Source: Viscum album
Taxonomy: Eukaryota > Streptophyta > Magnoliopsida > Santalales > Viscaceae
Direction of reading: 5' to 3'
Assembly: GCA_963277665.1 (NCBI GenBank)
Contig: OY728158.1
Coordinates: forward strand, 596,340,818-596,404,817
Length of the DNA: 64,000 nt
Made by a program: the position numbers and the translations under genes. This document shows, in pieces, positions 34,663 to 48,357 of this stretch; within the stretch, counting starts at the first letter, position 1; every line of letters starts with the position of its first letter. The notes under the pieces were generated by a model that was not told the origin of the DNA, made no database searches, and was given only the letters and a program-made list of their open reading frames with translations.

Positions 34663-36072
34663 TCATACACCAAATTTGCGTATACATTTCCACATATATT
34701 ATTGAAAATAAGAACATGTTTTCAGAAAATAATTTTTGCTTAGTGGACAAATACGATGACTTTGGTGATCATGTTTATTTTTAGGTGATTTCAATCCAAA
34801 CACAAAAACCGAAAGAAATATGAGAAAAATTCCCAACTACACAGCATGTACATTCCTACATGCCATGTACATTCAGAATTAGACACATATAAGCCAGACG
34901 AGTACATGCCCAAGTCACCAGAACAAAGATAAAACACCGCGTGGGTTAGACCTACATGTTGTGTGAAGGATTATAAATGTGGATGGTGGAGGTTTCTAGA
35001 GACTACATGTAGTGTGAGGCGGCGCCACACATCATGTACCCACCACCAACCGGCCCTCGATGTTGTGGAAGTCAAGGGTTGGGCAACTGGCCAACTACCG
35101 AAGAAAAACAGTGTAAAAAGTGCATTGTTGAAACTACAAATCATGTGCTTTTTATACACAAAGTGTAACTTTTTTATAAATAAATGACTTAGAATCTAGT
35201 TTTAAGGAGTCAATATTCAATATTATTATGAGGGAAGTTTCACCACCCTGCTACCGTGCTACCTTTGTTCTGCTACTCCGCCATTCCACTATTCTACCAA
35301 ATAATTCACCTCTCCTTGAAGTTTATGAGATGACTTCATCTGGTATCGAGGGTTCTGTTGTCATCTTTTCATAAATGTGTAACTAAACACCCTATTTTTT
35401 AGGGTTGTGGAAGATAAAAGAGTTTTGTAATTTTGATTAATTGTTATGACTGTGTTTCTTCTATTTAATTTTTATTATTCTTCTTCAATGATTTCTTTTA
35501 ATCATTGAAAATTCAGAGCTAGGACAAGGGATGAATTTTCAGGGACTTAGAGGAAGAATAACGATGAATACATTAATGATAATTGGATGTATTATTTGAC
35601 TCACAAATGGACTGATCTAAATAAATAATTTTGAAACACTAATTACTGGACCATGGAGTTTGTTTCTTCAGTTCTAGACATAGTTTACCTAACCAAGGTA
35701 AACTTGTCAATCATAAATCCATAGTGTTGGGTAATTAGGAACAAAAAAACCTAATAAAATGTTCGTACAACCTCCATAATCACCATATCCCCAACACACT
35801 TTTTTTTCTATCAACATATTTAAAAAACACTTTTGTTTTCTTCACTTTTAAATCTTATTCTCTAGTTCAGTAATTAAAACAGTTTTCATAATCAAAAACA
35901 AAAATCCCACTCAAAATTCAGCATCAGTCAATATGTTAATTCCAAATGTAATTAAATTCACACACTCATTTGTTCCCTATAGATCAACCCCTCACATATG
36001 TTATACTATCATAAGAGTGGGTAATATAAATTTGGGACACTGATAACAAACATTTTGTGAAACAAAAAACGA
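34663..36072 (+). repeat. 3' LTR of element 2 (1.41 kb)
   Basis: It aligns along its length with 13874-15287. The first base pair reads TC instead of TG. Over about 97 compared bases near the start roughly 18 differ. It is followed by ATATA (36073-36077). The small frames at 34963-35187 lie inside it and are not genes. Confidence 0.88.
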
Positions 36073-36077
36073 ATATA

Positions 36078-38799
36078 TTAAAGAATGAATGTATTAATTA
36101 ATTGAAGCATGTTTATCATAATAAAAAAATAATAATTTAAAGGGATGTTATCCATTTTGTATTTTTCATATTCATTTCACGTGTATGATCATTCATGAGC
36201 TTGGCCAAGTCCAGTGTATGTATTGACATTATTTAATTTAATTTATATCATGAGTTAGAAATTATTAATTATTAAATTTAAAAAGATGGTCTACGAGTCA
36301 TCCCTCCCACCATTATTATTTAAGACCTACATGTCTAAGGTTCTTTATAAAATTCCCCATGAACAATATTTTTTATCCACTATCTTATGTGTGAGTTATA
36401 ACTAGGGGTAATAAATGGAGTATCCTAAGGAATCTGTAGGCAATTCACGATATAGTAGATATAATGTCAACCTAAATGATACACAAGTGGATAAGTGGAA
36501 TGACTCAACTCATAACAATATTAGCACAATGATTTATTTCTCTTATTTAAATAGATGATTTATTATACACTCAATAAATCAACTGTTGGATAAGATCACA
36601 ATCAGATTATTTATTTATTTATTTATTTCTATCTTATAAAAAAATAATTTTATTGATGAAAGGACATGATCACATAAATAAATTAATTAATGTGAAAATA
36701 TGGAATATAAATAAATTTATTTTGAAAAAATGTTATATTCAACATTCTTAATTTATTTTTTAAAATACACTTGATATTAACAAGACATATGAATGATAAA
36801 ACAAGAAATATTTATGTATAATAAATTAAAATCCCTTAAATTAATATTAAGTAAAGATAAGATTTACATTACTTTATTGAGAATGAAATACTATAATTTA
36901 GAGTATAAATAGTCAATTTCAATATACATTATTTTATCGTGGAGTTATCATGAGAGTTTTGGATTGAATTAACCAAAATTGTATTGAATTTAAAGTCCAA
37001 AGTCTATTCATTACAAATTGAGAGGTAAGTGTTGAGGAAATTGAGGTCAGGATTTATGGATTGTGGAGTCCACTCAATGGATAAACGATTTGTAATACCA
37101 AAGTTAATAATAGAACCAACCTAGAAACCTTATTATGGTTTTCATACCACATAATAATCAATTAGTTCTCTTTCATTCATTACCATTTGGATATTTTTTC
37201 TCTTTAAGGATGTTGTAAAAGACATTTTGGATTTAGACTATCCATGGTTTATTCAACATTTTCTTGAAAACATTTCATCAAAAGGGATAGATAAATAGTT
37301 TTCAACCAATCCTTATCATCTGTGTGAAGTATGAAAAAAAAAAATTATGAATGAATTATCCATTTTTTTCCAAAATTGGAAAAATAAGATTAATCATGTT
37401 AGTAAGGATAATATGAAAATATTATTTGATGATTTATTATCTATGTGGAATAAATTTTACTAACTTATTAATAAAACATAGCATTTTTAAAGCACGATCA
37501 GAAGATATATTACCTTCTTCCAGTTTAAACTAATATATATCATTGATAGTTTTATATACTTATAGCCTTTCCTTATCATTTTCAAGGGATTGGAGATGAG
37601 ATATTATGGTGTATGTATCAATGTATTTATGTTTTAACATCATCCCTCTAGACATAGTTGACAATATAATATAATAGGCATTGGAAGCATCCTCAACACA
37701 TCTTTGGTAAGGATCCTTTTCACCTTCACTCACCTACTAGGGTGGAATAATATGATTAGAGGATTACCAAAAATAATATAAACTATTGAATAATAAATCT
37801 TATAAATTATTATAGCAATTCATGAAATTTTTATTTGAATAGAAATAGTTAATGTTAGAGAGGCTAATTTATCTCAGTTTCCATATTAAAAAATTGATAC
37901 ATTATTTCATTTTTCGAATAAATATAGTTATAAAAATTTAATACTAAACTAATAGTTTAGTAATACTTGAATAAGTAATATCCACAATTATTAATGATGA
38001 ATATTAAATATAATACTCTTACATGATTGGGGAAAATAATTATTTTCAAAAAATTGACAGTAATTGAATGTTTTATTCCATTTAAAGTGTTGTAGTGTCT
38101 ATAGAGCTAAGGTATTGGATATACAAAGAGACTACTTATTTGTTTAGATAAATAAATCTTTTTATGTAAAGGTATGTCACAAATATTTTTTTTTATCTTG
38201 TCCATGATAAAAATTCTAATTATATAGTTACGTTCATATACTTTATGTGATTTATTTAAGAAATATTACAAATACCTTGTGATGTAAATGAGTGCACTTG
38301 GTAAAGAATGAAGAATATCTAAGATGGATTATTATAGAACATTTTACCCATGTAATAATTAATTAATTATATATATTAATGATTATCCATCACTCAAATT
38401 TCCATATATACATCAATTTCATGATGATAGTAAAATCAAGATCAATGATGAGTTATATATATTACAAATGTTCCAATATTTTTACCAAGACATGTTTTTC
38501 AAATAGAATTGAAAAAAATAACTATATGATAACTATATTTTCTAATGGATATAATATCCATTATGATCTGAAAAGAATTTAATAGGACAAAACCATATGC
38601 GTTTTTTGAAAACAATTTGCTAAAAAGTTGTCCTTTGCTACAAAAAAAACATTACAACAATATAGGGAATCTAAATTAATGATCTTACAGACACTAAGGA
38701 TATTAGAATCTATTCAATATCAACTATATTTCTATAAAATGATCCTATATATTTGAATTTTGTTGGAGAATACATAACCTATATGGGTTAATGTTTTCA
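36078..38799. other. Unassigned AT-rich DNA between elements 2 and 4
   Basis: No recognisable coding motif. A tataaatag word at 36904 followed by a transcript-like stretch could belong to an LTR, but no partner copy was found. A tttattta microsatellite occupies 36607-36629. The last five bases before element 4 are tttca. Confidence 0.5.
36607..36629. repeat. (TTTA)n microsatellite
   Basis: About five to six tandem copies of the four-base unit ttta. Confidence 0.8.
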
Positions 38800-41553
38800 T
38801 GACCAAACCTATTGGGACCCACCTGGTCAGTGATATGATGAGTGTGAGTACCCGAAACCCATCTTAAATAGGCCAGGAGATAGAGATTAGTGTCGAGTAG
38901 GCATATCACTCACATGAGAGGAATTATATTAATATAACTATACACAAAAAAATAAATCTTCAATACCATAAAATTCAGTAATATAAAACTATATAAGATT
39001 CCAATTCATGCATAACATCTATCCCACAATCAAATTATGAAAAAAATAATGAAATTGATAAATGGGAAAAATAGAAGCCTAATAAAAAATAAAGTAGATT
39101 CCAACATGCTCATTAGGAGGGACTACTTAAAAATGAAAAAACTAGTAAAAAATTGGTTTGTAAAACATAATATAATATCTTTTAGCTAGTGGTCCCCAAG
39201 GACACCATCAAACATCCTGCCATATTCAGAAGACACAACATGCAAGGGAAAATCAAATGTATGGGTGAGTATTAAAATACCCAGTAGCAAACCCTCAAAT
39301 CACTGAGAAAAATGAATCATGTGTAGTCATATCAACGCAAGATATGTCAACAATATGGGAAACATTTCAATAATAATCATCCAAATATACTCATAATAGA
39401 CAACCGGTATATAGAATGTATCAACCAAAACTGATAGCCATATTATTCTTCTATTATATTTTAAATAACACTCATAACAATATTTCACACTCATCAAGAT
39501 ATTATATGATGGGTTATGCTCACTAGAGAGTCTAAGATCGCCCCCCATAATAAGTACTTAGTAGATCTACGAAAATATCATTATCCTAGTAGGGGATCAC
39601 ACATAGGTCCAATAGAGGAAACCATAATCCCTACATGACCTACTTTCTAGATAGTGGATCGATGGCCTAGGTATAGTGGTCACACTGATAACATGAACCC
39701 ACCTAGGAATGATAGATTATCCCACCCCAGTCTCATATGGTGATGCTTTGATCTCTATCTTCGAATAAACCCATGGAGGGTATCAAAATACTATGATAAG
39801 GACATAATGTCTCACATACCCTCGTGGGAAAGGACTAGGGTATCAAAATCGACAAAACCTAGACTATACTAAAGAAACAAAGGTCTCCAAACACCCTAAG
39901 AGGGAGTACATGATGTGTACTATGGGTACATAGTTTTTTTCAAACATGTGTTCTCCATGTGTATCACCACCTCACATGATATAATAAACATAATTTACAT
40001 GACATATCCACTTAGGTTACATGGATTGTAGAGGTCTATTTGTAATTCTTCCCATGCTATATGACTATGACCATGTACTTCCATCCATTTCCATGTAATC
40101 CTGGAAATGTTCATGTAAATGGATCAACCCATATACCCTGGATGAGATTGAGTACATGGATTAGCCCATTTACTCCAACCACTCTAGTGTAATAAAGGGT
40201 ACAAGATTATTCACTAGGTTTATTCACACAATGTGTGATCTTTATTTCTATTAAAAAACCCAAGAACTGTAATCAGAGACCAACATGGAATGTAAATTCA
40301 GATTATACATAGTATAAGTTAGGTTTTACTGATACACGTGGTTTCTTATCAATGTATTCCCACACCACCTTAACCTATGTATACACCACCAATCTGACTT
40401 AGGGATCTTGGATCTCATCTAGATGAGCCTTTTCATCACCAAAGTTGTGATTATAGGTGTCTGGTTTGATCAGGAAAACCCTATTGTCACTACTTCCATC
40501 ACTGCATTCCAAAAATAATAATAAAAAACCATTGGACCCATATGATCTACTTCCGTTCATCCTCCAATATCACTTATCCTTGATCATATAATTGATATTA
40601 AGACATACCCTTGATATCTATCTGTTAAGATGAAGAATAGTCATGCAATGATCAAATACAAGATATTCATTGAACCACTGTCCATAAGAATTTTACCCCA
40701 ACAAGCATGTGAAGAAACATGGGAGAAATCCATAAGACACTAAAGCTAAAGGATCCTCATACATGTTTAGGTTGTATTTGATCTGTTTCCATTAGAACAA
40801 CAAATTAAGAGTAATTATAATCAATCAAAATATTTCCTCAATAAAAAAAAGTAATAATACCGATCCAATAAGTATTACCAACTCGTGAATCACCCTAGTC
40901 ATGGAGTTGATTCATATCCATCACTGGATAATCGTTATGGAATAAATCTAAATAAATCAAATATACTACCTCTAGTTTAGGTAAGTTGTTGATGGAGAAT
41001 TGTCATGTGCTATAGTTTTTAGTGAGATCCACGAACTCTATTGGCACAGATGATACCTTTAGTATCGATCCTATCATTCAATTCATTGTTCTCAGCTAAT
41101 GATATCTTCCATTCTCTATTATTTAATCTTAGGTTTATATGGATAACATTTTGAAATATCTATAAAAAGTTTTACACGGGAAAGGGATAGGTTTTGTATG
41201 CCAACACATAACAAAATAAATAAATAAATATAATTGATCTATTTATTTTATTATGTGTTCTCATGATGAAACCTTACAAAATCATTTGATAATGTAAACG
41301 GTTTTATCTTTTCTTGTTTAAAACCCATGTTTAAACTCAATGAAAAATTCATATTTCCAATATAAGTCTTCATTATAGAGTTATTTCACTATTTCAAGAA
41401 AAAAATACATTAATGATATCATTATATTTAATATTGATAAAATATCAATTTCAGGATCACTAGGCCTCAAAATAATTTTTTTATATATGTGATTGACTCT
41501 AAAAATATTAATAGATATATTTTAAATCATTACACAATAGAAGAAGACATTTT
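38800..41553 (-). repeat. 3' LTR of element 4 (2.75 kb)
   Basis: It starts on the plus strand with tgaccaaacctattgggaccc and ends at the cattttagtcccccc junction. The left part (to about 39925) is matched by 46442-46488 plus 56435-57518. Shared words include gtcgagtagg/gccgagtagg, cacctaggaatgatag and accctcgt.ggaaagg. The right part (39926-41553) has no comparison copy in the window because the other LTR is interrupted, so an insertion there cannot be excluded. Confidence 0.75.
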
Positions 41554-41569
41554 AGTCCCCCCACATTTG
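41554..41569 (-). other. Polypurine tract of element 4
   Basis: The minus strand reads aaatgtggggggac immediately before the LTR start. Confidence 0.65.
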
Positions 41570-41639
41570 GTATTTTCATCCCAATAAGTGAGAAAGGATA
41601 CTAAAAAAGATGTGGGTAATGAGATTTCATTTGGTTCTC

Positions 41640-42800
41640 TCGCTACCATGTTCTATTTTCAAGACTCCCATTCCACCACTAGTCATGTACCAAGGGAATC
41701 TATCACCCATGAAGAATATTCTCCTCCCAATCCTCAATCCCCACTACATACTTGGCAATGTTATCTCCATCTTTGATAGATGTCTCTCCATAGTCAATGA
41801 CATGTGATGAGTTATGCATGTACCTTCTCAACTACAACACATGGAAGACATTGTGTACCCAACATTATTGTGGTGGTAGGCCCAAGAGGTACACAACATC
41901 GTTGACCCTATGTAGTATATGGAAGGGGTCGATGAATATCGTATAAAACATACCTTCCTAACCACAACATTATAAAATGCATTGAGGTGAGACTCTCATG
42001 AACCCATGGCCTCCATCCTCAATATTGAAATGCCTCGATTAATAGTTCATATAAGAATTATGATGGATCCATGAAGTACACATCTTCTTCTCAATGATCT
42101 GTACCTTCTCTGTCATAACATGCACCAATTGTGGCCCCATGAGAGATGACTCTCTTAAGCTAGTACAACACATAGTTAACAAGGATGGTAACCCATACAA
42201 TACCTAAAATAGTTCCATACCAATGGTGAAATGGTAGTATTTTTATAAAGACTCCCCCATGGGTAACTGATCATCCCAACTATGGCCAATGTCAAACATG
42301 AAAGAATGAAGCATGTCCTCAAGAACTAGAATTGTCTGTTCAGTTTGGTAAATAGTATGGGGGTGAAAAGTTGTACTCAAATGTAATGGATTCACATAGG
42401 ACTCCTCTTTTCCTCTCTATAATTTCAATTTTAATTGATCATTTGAGTATTGAAAGTTAATTAAGGTAACCCCATGGATATGGACTGTCTCCTACACATA
42501 AATGAGTCTCAGGCTCTCTAATGAACTATTCTCTCAGGTAGCTGGGATGTAGGATGACATTGTGAGTCAGTTTATGATCACGCATATATAATTTTCTCCT
42601 CTAGATATTTATGTCAAAAACTTCATGATGTTCATATATATCACATCCCACTTCCACTCAAGAACATCAAGGGGTCCAGTCGAACCTGTTGGAACCTGGT
42701 CCTCAGTTCTCACCTACTAAAAAGTGGGGCATGAAGAGAAAAACCGTTCTACACCATTCGTGAATCATGGACACTAAAAATAATACTGGAGGTCCAGGTA
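41640..42800 (-). pseudogene. Degenerate integrase of element 4
   Basis: Minus-strand fragments, N to C: GPLDVLEWKWDVIYM (about 42625-42690; relatives PLPIPEWKWE.ITMDF), ETVHIHGVTL, where the second catalytic Asp region is badly damaged, LSTTFHPHTIYQTEQTILVL followed by EDMLHS (about 42290-42390; the catalytic Glu is in QTE), and SWDDQLPMGES. Then come MGPQLVHVMTEKVQIIEKKM and, near the end, YMHNSSHVIDYGE (about 41790-41830). It is the normal chromovirus integrase order with the C-terminal tail. Stops and several frame changes occur. The forward frames at 41588-41807 are shadows. Confidence 0.82.
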
Positions 42801-43149
42801 CATCTTTTCCTCACATGGATATACCTCTAGAGGGATTTTACAAAACTCCGTCATCTCATCCCCCTACAATTTCCTTATTACTATTGTTCATCCCCTAAAA
42901 AGAATGACATGCTAACCACCTTAAAAAACACAATCAGGAGAACATATTGTGGATATATGAGTACACAAGCTCTCATAATTCATATCCCTATACCAAACCT
43001 CCCTATAATTCTATATAATTAGTTGTGTAAAACACATCTACTTTATATATATAGAACCATACCTAACTACTAAGTAAAACAAGAAAGAGGATAAATACTT
43101 CAAAACCTCAGTAAAAAAATATGAGAATTATCTTCTACTAAGAGAATAT

Positions 43150-43600
43150 ACTACCATGTTCCTATTCTATGGATCATTAAAATCTCAAATTCATAATATT
43201 ATAGGAACTCTAGTCATATCCCTTATCTAAGGTTAATACTATTTTAGGATATTATATACTTTAGACCCTTGTTTTTAGATAATATGATAAACCACTCACC
43301 CATAAGTTATTTTCACTACATATTTAGGGTGGAGACTACAACTACAAACTCATGATCATGGGTAATGTAGTTCTTCTTGTGTATTACTAGCTTCTGAGAC
43401 CCATATTACATATATTCTTTCCTCTTCATTAGAACAAAACCATGTCCAATAATTGAGGTATCATAGAACACCACGTACTCTAAATGGTATTCTAGAAATA
43501 ACATGGTGGGGGGATCATCACCCTCTTCCCTAACTCCTGAAAACAATTCTCAATCCTCTCTATCCACATAAAAGAATTCCTTTGCTATGTAAATGTAGTT
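43150..43600 (-). pseudogene. RNase H remnant of element 4
   Basis: Minus-strand text DTSIIGHGFVLMKRKEYM (first catalytic Asp), YGSQKLVIHKKNYITHDHEFV (Glu position kept) and NKGLKYIISYNS corresponds to the family's SDASKKGLG, ASRQLKxHExNYPTHDLEL and HKSLKYIF boxes. At least one stop (TAG after KEYM) and a frame change are present. Confidence 0.75.
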
Positions 43601-43619
43601 AATGGTTGAAATATTGATG

Positions 43620-44470
43620 TTAAATCAAACAAAAATCTCCTCTATAATATTTCCAACCCATAGAAGCTCCATACCTCCACCACCCTCTATGGTGGATCCC
43701 AAGCTAATACTGACTCAGCGTTCACTATCTCCACTAATACACCATTATTCAAGATGAAATTTCCTAGAATATGTACCTATGAAATCTAGAACAAAAACAT
43801 TAAGATTATCCCATAAATATTTTTCTCTTATAGTATGTACATGGCCATCTTCTTGTATCTCGCTTACTCCTCCTCAGACACCAAGAACACAAGGATATCA
43901 TCAATAAAGACAAAAAAATTGATCTCTGAAAGGATGAATGTTCTAGTTTATAATTACCATTAAAACTACCGGGGATTTCTTCACAGCAAATGGAATCACA
44001 ATGTAATCATAATGATCATGGAAACATCTAAATGTGATCTTCAGTATATCCTCACCCCATACTCTCAGCCAGTGATAGCCTAATCTAATATCATTATTCA
44101 AGAACCATCATTCCCCTCTAAAATGATCAAAGAGGAAATTGATCCATGATAGTGGATACTTATTCTTCATAATCACCTTATTCATGTGTCGATATTCTGT
44201 ACAAAACCTCAAGATCCCAACCTCTTTCTTTGAGAACAACATTGGGGCTTCTTTCAGGAAAACACGGGGTCTCATAAAGACCTTCCTCTACAAGGACTCC
44301 AACTATACCCTTAACTATGATAGCTCTACATGATCCATCTAATTTTCCAGTATTGATATCATGGTATCCTTGGGGAGTACGTAAATGAATAAGTATATCT
44401 CTCAGCGGGGAGGTAAGCCTTGAAAATCCTCAGGAATGACGTCCTCATACTCCACCACCATAGTAGGAAA
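43620..44470 (-). pseudogene. Reverse transcriptase of element 4, broken
   Basis: Minus-strand order: VVEYEDVIPEDFQGLPPR (about 44403-44465), a decayed YRMAPxEL region, KVFMRPRVFLKEAPMLFSKK, GILRFCTEYRHMNKVIMKNK and INFLFDHFRG (about 44105-44280). Then PFAVKKSPVVLM and the catalytic FIDDILVF, with FIDD encoded at 43897-43908. LxxFIGTY-like connection text follows. Despite many substitutions the two catalytic Asp of FIDD survive. Stops lie after PPR and in the PYRM box. Confidence 0.87.
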
Positions 44471-44689
44471 CTGAAATCACATAACATCCTTTTATTCATG
44501 GGTAATAATTTAAAACTTGTTTTTAATTGGTTGTATCCTCATAATCATGGTCCAATACTACATTTCTTGGGTTTCTTATTAACCTTAAAAATAAAACCTC
44601 AATTCATCCCCATGGATACCCCACATTATTTTTCATAAATAGTCAATATATGAATGAACATTGGACAGACTATCCATACCTAATATTAA

Positions 44690-44995
44690 ATCATAAGACC
44701 TTTTTAATTATAAAATCGGATCACATATGATGATATATATTATAAGATGCAGATCAAACTATCGATAAAAGTGTTTGATATCATAGTCACCTTCGGTCAG
44801 AGTGTGAACACACAAGGGTTGTGCCATCAACTCAACCAGATCCTCTATATCACCAAACAGAGAAGTGGAATGAAATGAGTGGATCAAACCTCTATCTATA
44901 AGTACTAAATCTAAGTTAAAAAATACATAATTCGTACCCATAATCATCTGAAAAGCATCAGGGTCATATGCACCCACTGCAAGTAGATATCCCAC
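44690..44995 (-). pseudogene. Aspartic protease of element 4
   Basis: An open minus-strand segment (44759-44995) reads YVFFNLDLVLIDRGLIHSFHST. LIDRG..HSF corresponds to the DSGATHSF active-site loop of gypsy proteases, with Asp kept and Ser replaced by Arg. Just beyond the open segment GMDSL (near 44680) matches the later GMDWL box. It lies directly upstream of the RT on the same strand. Confidence 0.78.
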
Positions 44996-46420
44996 CCCCT
45001 AACCACCATCTTCATGGATTGTCATGGACCACTTGGGGGTAGGGGCAGTATTAAGTCAAACTATCTACCACCTCCTTCTAATCGTACAACTTCTATAAAA
45101 CATCCAAAAACCTATAGAACTCTCTTCTCTTACCATTGTATCTATTTATTTGGACCACTGACAGTCATCCATTCAGCTGTATGATAGGTTGGACAATCCC
45201 ATGCATGATATCCCTAACTATTTCAAGAGACGCACCACATATTCCTAGGTTAACATAAGCCATCCTGAGGGCCTTGAACCATTTATCCTCTATCATAGGA
45301 TTTTATCATAAAGTGTATCACAATCATTAATCCATGTTACTAGAGTCGATTACCATGTTCCAATGTCTTACGTCTTCTGTTCCAACAACCTACACAAGTT
45401 ATCAACATATTCTCTTCCAAGAATCTCTCCTCTACTATATATTTCTCAAGAACTCCAACACAGGGGGAATTAAAAGTGATATTATTAAATCTGTAATACC
45501 CTAGAATAGGTCCTACTAAATGGTATTTTACCTAAAAAATTGATATCACATCCTATCTAAAGTGTACCATGAGGGGTGAATAAATCTCTCTCAATACCCC
45601 TCCCTGGTTATACTACACTACTATAAGTGAAGAACCTCCTGGATGCAAACTGATTTCAATGTGTCTGAATATAACTCCTCCTTGAAGAGATGATCATATA
45701 ATGATAAGGAGAATGTTTTCTCATCATGGGATCGAGTAACTAGATTCCACCACCACCTAACATAGTTATGAAGAATATTCAGTGTAAGAATACCATCTGA
45801 TATACGTGCATCCTAACAAGGAATAAAATTCTGGGAACTTCCTATAGCCGGTTATTAGCTACATAGGGATCTAGAATACCCTAAAACCTATAAGGATACT
45901 ACATCTAAAACCTGTTTATATAATTCATACTATACACATCCTTAGCCGGTACTATTGGTGATATCTTCTACTCAGAAGGTGGTGGAATAACTAGAAAACC
46001 AAATGAATATACTATCTCTTATATGTGGCCCTGTACTGAATCATAATCACATAATAGATCATCCTCCTGATCGCACAGTGGAATCATGACTAGTTTTATT
46101 AAATGAGGTATCCTAAAATAAAAAATATGCACCATAGTCAAAGAGTATATTTGGGATCTGGCACAATAGGTATATGGAAACCATGATCAATTCCTATATG
46201 ATTCATGTACCAGTGTTTTCCATGTAACTAGTGTCTATATGAATTTATTTGGTAAGAAGTTTATCAAGGTCATGGTGAATGGATATGTCAGTTTCCACCC
46301 AAACACAAGAATCCTTAGACTAGAATCTGAACCCAATACACTTTAACACATTTTATATAAATCATAAGTATATCGTCTTATCTAGAAAACCATAACATGG
46401 ATCCTAATGTATAATTGAAC
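44996..46420 (-). other. Presumed gag region of element 4, no motif recognised
   Basis: Gag should lie between the primer site and the protease. The minus-strand translation is full of stops and I could not identify capsid or zinc-knuckle motifs with confidence. Position is the only argument. Confidence 0.4.
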
Positions 46421-46434
46421 TACTCTAATACCAC
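46421..46434 (-). other. Primer binding site of element 4
   Basis: The minus strand reads gtggtattagagta, close to tggtatcagagc (initiator tRNA-Met type), seven bases inside the LTR end at 46442. Confidence 0.75.
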
Positions 46435-46441
46435 TCTATTA

Positions 46442-46488
46442 TGGCTAGACCCATAGGGTCCCACCAGGTAGGGGAAAAACCAAATTCT
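46442..46488 (-). repeat. 5' LTR of element 4, first fragment
   Basis: The sequence tggctagacccatagggtcc matches the 38800 end of the other LTR at about three of four bases. It is cut at 46488 by element 5. Confidence 0.7.
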
Positions 46489-47094
46489 TGTTGTAATAGT
46501 GGGTTCCCTAGAACCAACTTGAAAAATAATTATCAATTATAATATAATGCAGACAGTTAGATATGAATGATGTACCCTTGCCATTATAGTGTAGAAATTT
46601 CTACGACAACTATTTAATGATAATGTTTACAGATTAATTAAAATATCAAAATGTTATATCAGATCACAGGATATAATGAGATCCTTGAGATACTATGATA
46701 TTAATCATAAAAAAAGTCATATGGTATAGATAAATCATAATGAATTGACACAATTAATGTTTGAGTATCAAGTGTTGGGGGGACTATAAGCATTGAGAGT
46801 TCTTGTCATGATGTTCTCACTTGGAAATCTGTAGTAGTGAGATCATGAATAAAGATCCACCAAAAAAACAACACATGTTCCATGTGTCTTTGGTTGTTAA
46901 TATCTAAAAACATGTTTATAGGTCTCCTGACTTGAGATCATTAATATTATGTGCCATTTGATTGTGTAATTTAATGCAAGTCAAAAATCATGAGAATGAA
47001 ATCATGTAGAGGTATACTGTGTTGGGTTTGTAATTGGTGCTATGAAAATGTTTGAATGATCAAGATATGATTTTTCACTTCCAAGTTGAGGAAG

Positions 47095-47131
<37 letters not shown>

Positions 47132-48338
47132 GCCCAGTTGATTTGGTTAGTAGTGCCTTCATAAGTCTTTGGCCCATACAATTGAGGGTAAATCAATCTA
47201 GTTAGATCAAAAAATAATAAGGAAGGAACAATATTATTGAACAAGTGTACATCATACTTTATGATATATTTAAAGGAAAAGATATCATATTAAACAATAC
47301 ATGTTTTAGGTTGGTTTTTATTGCTATGATAATTCCTTATCTCTTTAGGAGCCTTGATGGGTGGAAAGAATATACTCTTGGTATGAAAATACTATTCACT
47401 ATAATCAAGATAACATCCCAGAGGGTCACACCTGATAGCATATTCTAGAATCCTCTATATCCCATTGAATTGGAAAATAGGACATGGTTTCCCCCCTATA
47501 GGGTATGAGTTTTGTCCATGTCATCCATCACCAATGAATAAATAAATTCATTATAATTCAGGTAAAGAATTATTAGATTGATTTTATTTATGAATGGTAT
47601 TTACAAGTTAAGTAAATAAGATGAATAATATTACTTGAACAATTTTTTTTAATATTTCATGTTAATTTAATATTATAGGAAATTTACTGTTTAGTTAATG
47701 ACCTGATTTTATCACATAAAATATTTAATATATATTATAAGTATGTGATAAATAGTAAATAATATTTATGATGTAGTTTATTTCTTCATGATTATTTTTT
47801 ATTGGATATAAAATACATGGGGGATAGGTAACCCTTCTGTGTATTTTGGGCATCCACTATTTCAGATGGATAGAGGATCTCTCTGGAATCTATTAATAGA
47901 TAGTTCATTAGAGCCTCTCTATCCTATCATTCTTTCTAGAGAGTGACACTCTTGATATGAGTAATCGAATCGATCCGATCTTCATGCATTGAAGAATCAT
48001 TAACGTGATTCTCATTGTGACGTCGAAGGTATCATATTATATCTATTTTTAGCACATAAAATTTGATGATCAGTGTTTCAATTGATTTTCGAATCACGTG
48101 TGGATGATATAGAGGAATTATGATATTAAAAATTTGAGTAGTGATCGCCCACAATGGTCATATTTTGAGTGTGGCTTCAGATAGAAAATGTATGTTTTTT
48201 ATTTCATTTTTTTAAGTTACACCAGATCCTCATATCATACAATTGATAAGATTGTCATTGATGAAAAGTTATGTCATCCTAGAGATGAAAATTTTTGACT
48301 CTCTCATTAACCTACCTTCACTGCATGCCCCCATGCCA
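46489..48338 (+). repeat. 5' LTR of element 5
   Basis: It aligns with 54592-56434. Shared words include tgaatgat near the start, cattatagtg, ggggccttga/gagccttgatggg near 47350, aggtaaccctt/gggaaccctt, ggatagagg, and cgtgtggatgat near the end. The end was set just before the primer site. It contains an AT microsatellite that the partner lacks. Confidence 0.8.
47097..47128. repeat. (AT)n microsatellite in element 5 5' LTR
   Basis: About 15 AT units. The equivalent place in the other LTR (near 55200) has only a short tatata, so the repeat expanded after insertion. Confidence 0.9.
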
Positions 48339-48343
48339 TTATT

Positions 48344-48357
48344 TTTTATCAGATCGG
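48344..48357 (+). other. Putative primer binding site of element 5
   Basis: The sequence ttttatcagatcgg resembles tggtatcagagccg. It lies within a few bases of the LTR end. Confidence 0.5.

Larger units (their letters stand above)
13874..36072 (+). mobile_element. Element 2: Athila-lineage Ty3/gypsy element, split by element 3
   Basis: Its LTRs are at 13874-15287 and 34663-36072. A tRNA-Asp-type primer site at 15293, a gag-pol with Athila signatures and an AAGTGTGGGGGAG polypurine tract complete the structure. Removing the inserted 10.6 kb element 3 leaves about 11.6 kb, a normal Athila size. The five bases before it (13869-13873) and after it (36073-36077) are both ATATA, fitting a target duplication, although this is low-complexity sequence. 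LTR ends were chosen partly to agree with that repeat. All genes contain many stops and frame changes, and the LTRs differ by roughly 19% by eye, so the copy is old. Confidence 0.92.

Noticed and set aside
38800..38804. Target-site duplication of element 4 (tttca before the LTR)
   Set aside because: The other end of element 4 lies outside the window, so the repeat cannot be tested.
41588..41807. Two plus-strand frames of 62-65 codons
   Set aside because: They are antisense to the integrase tail of element 4.
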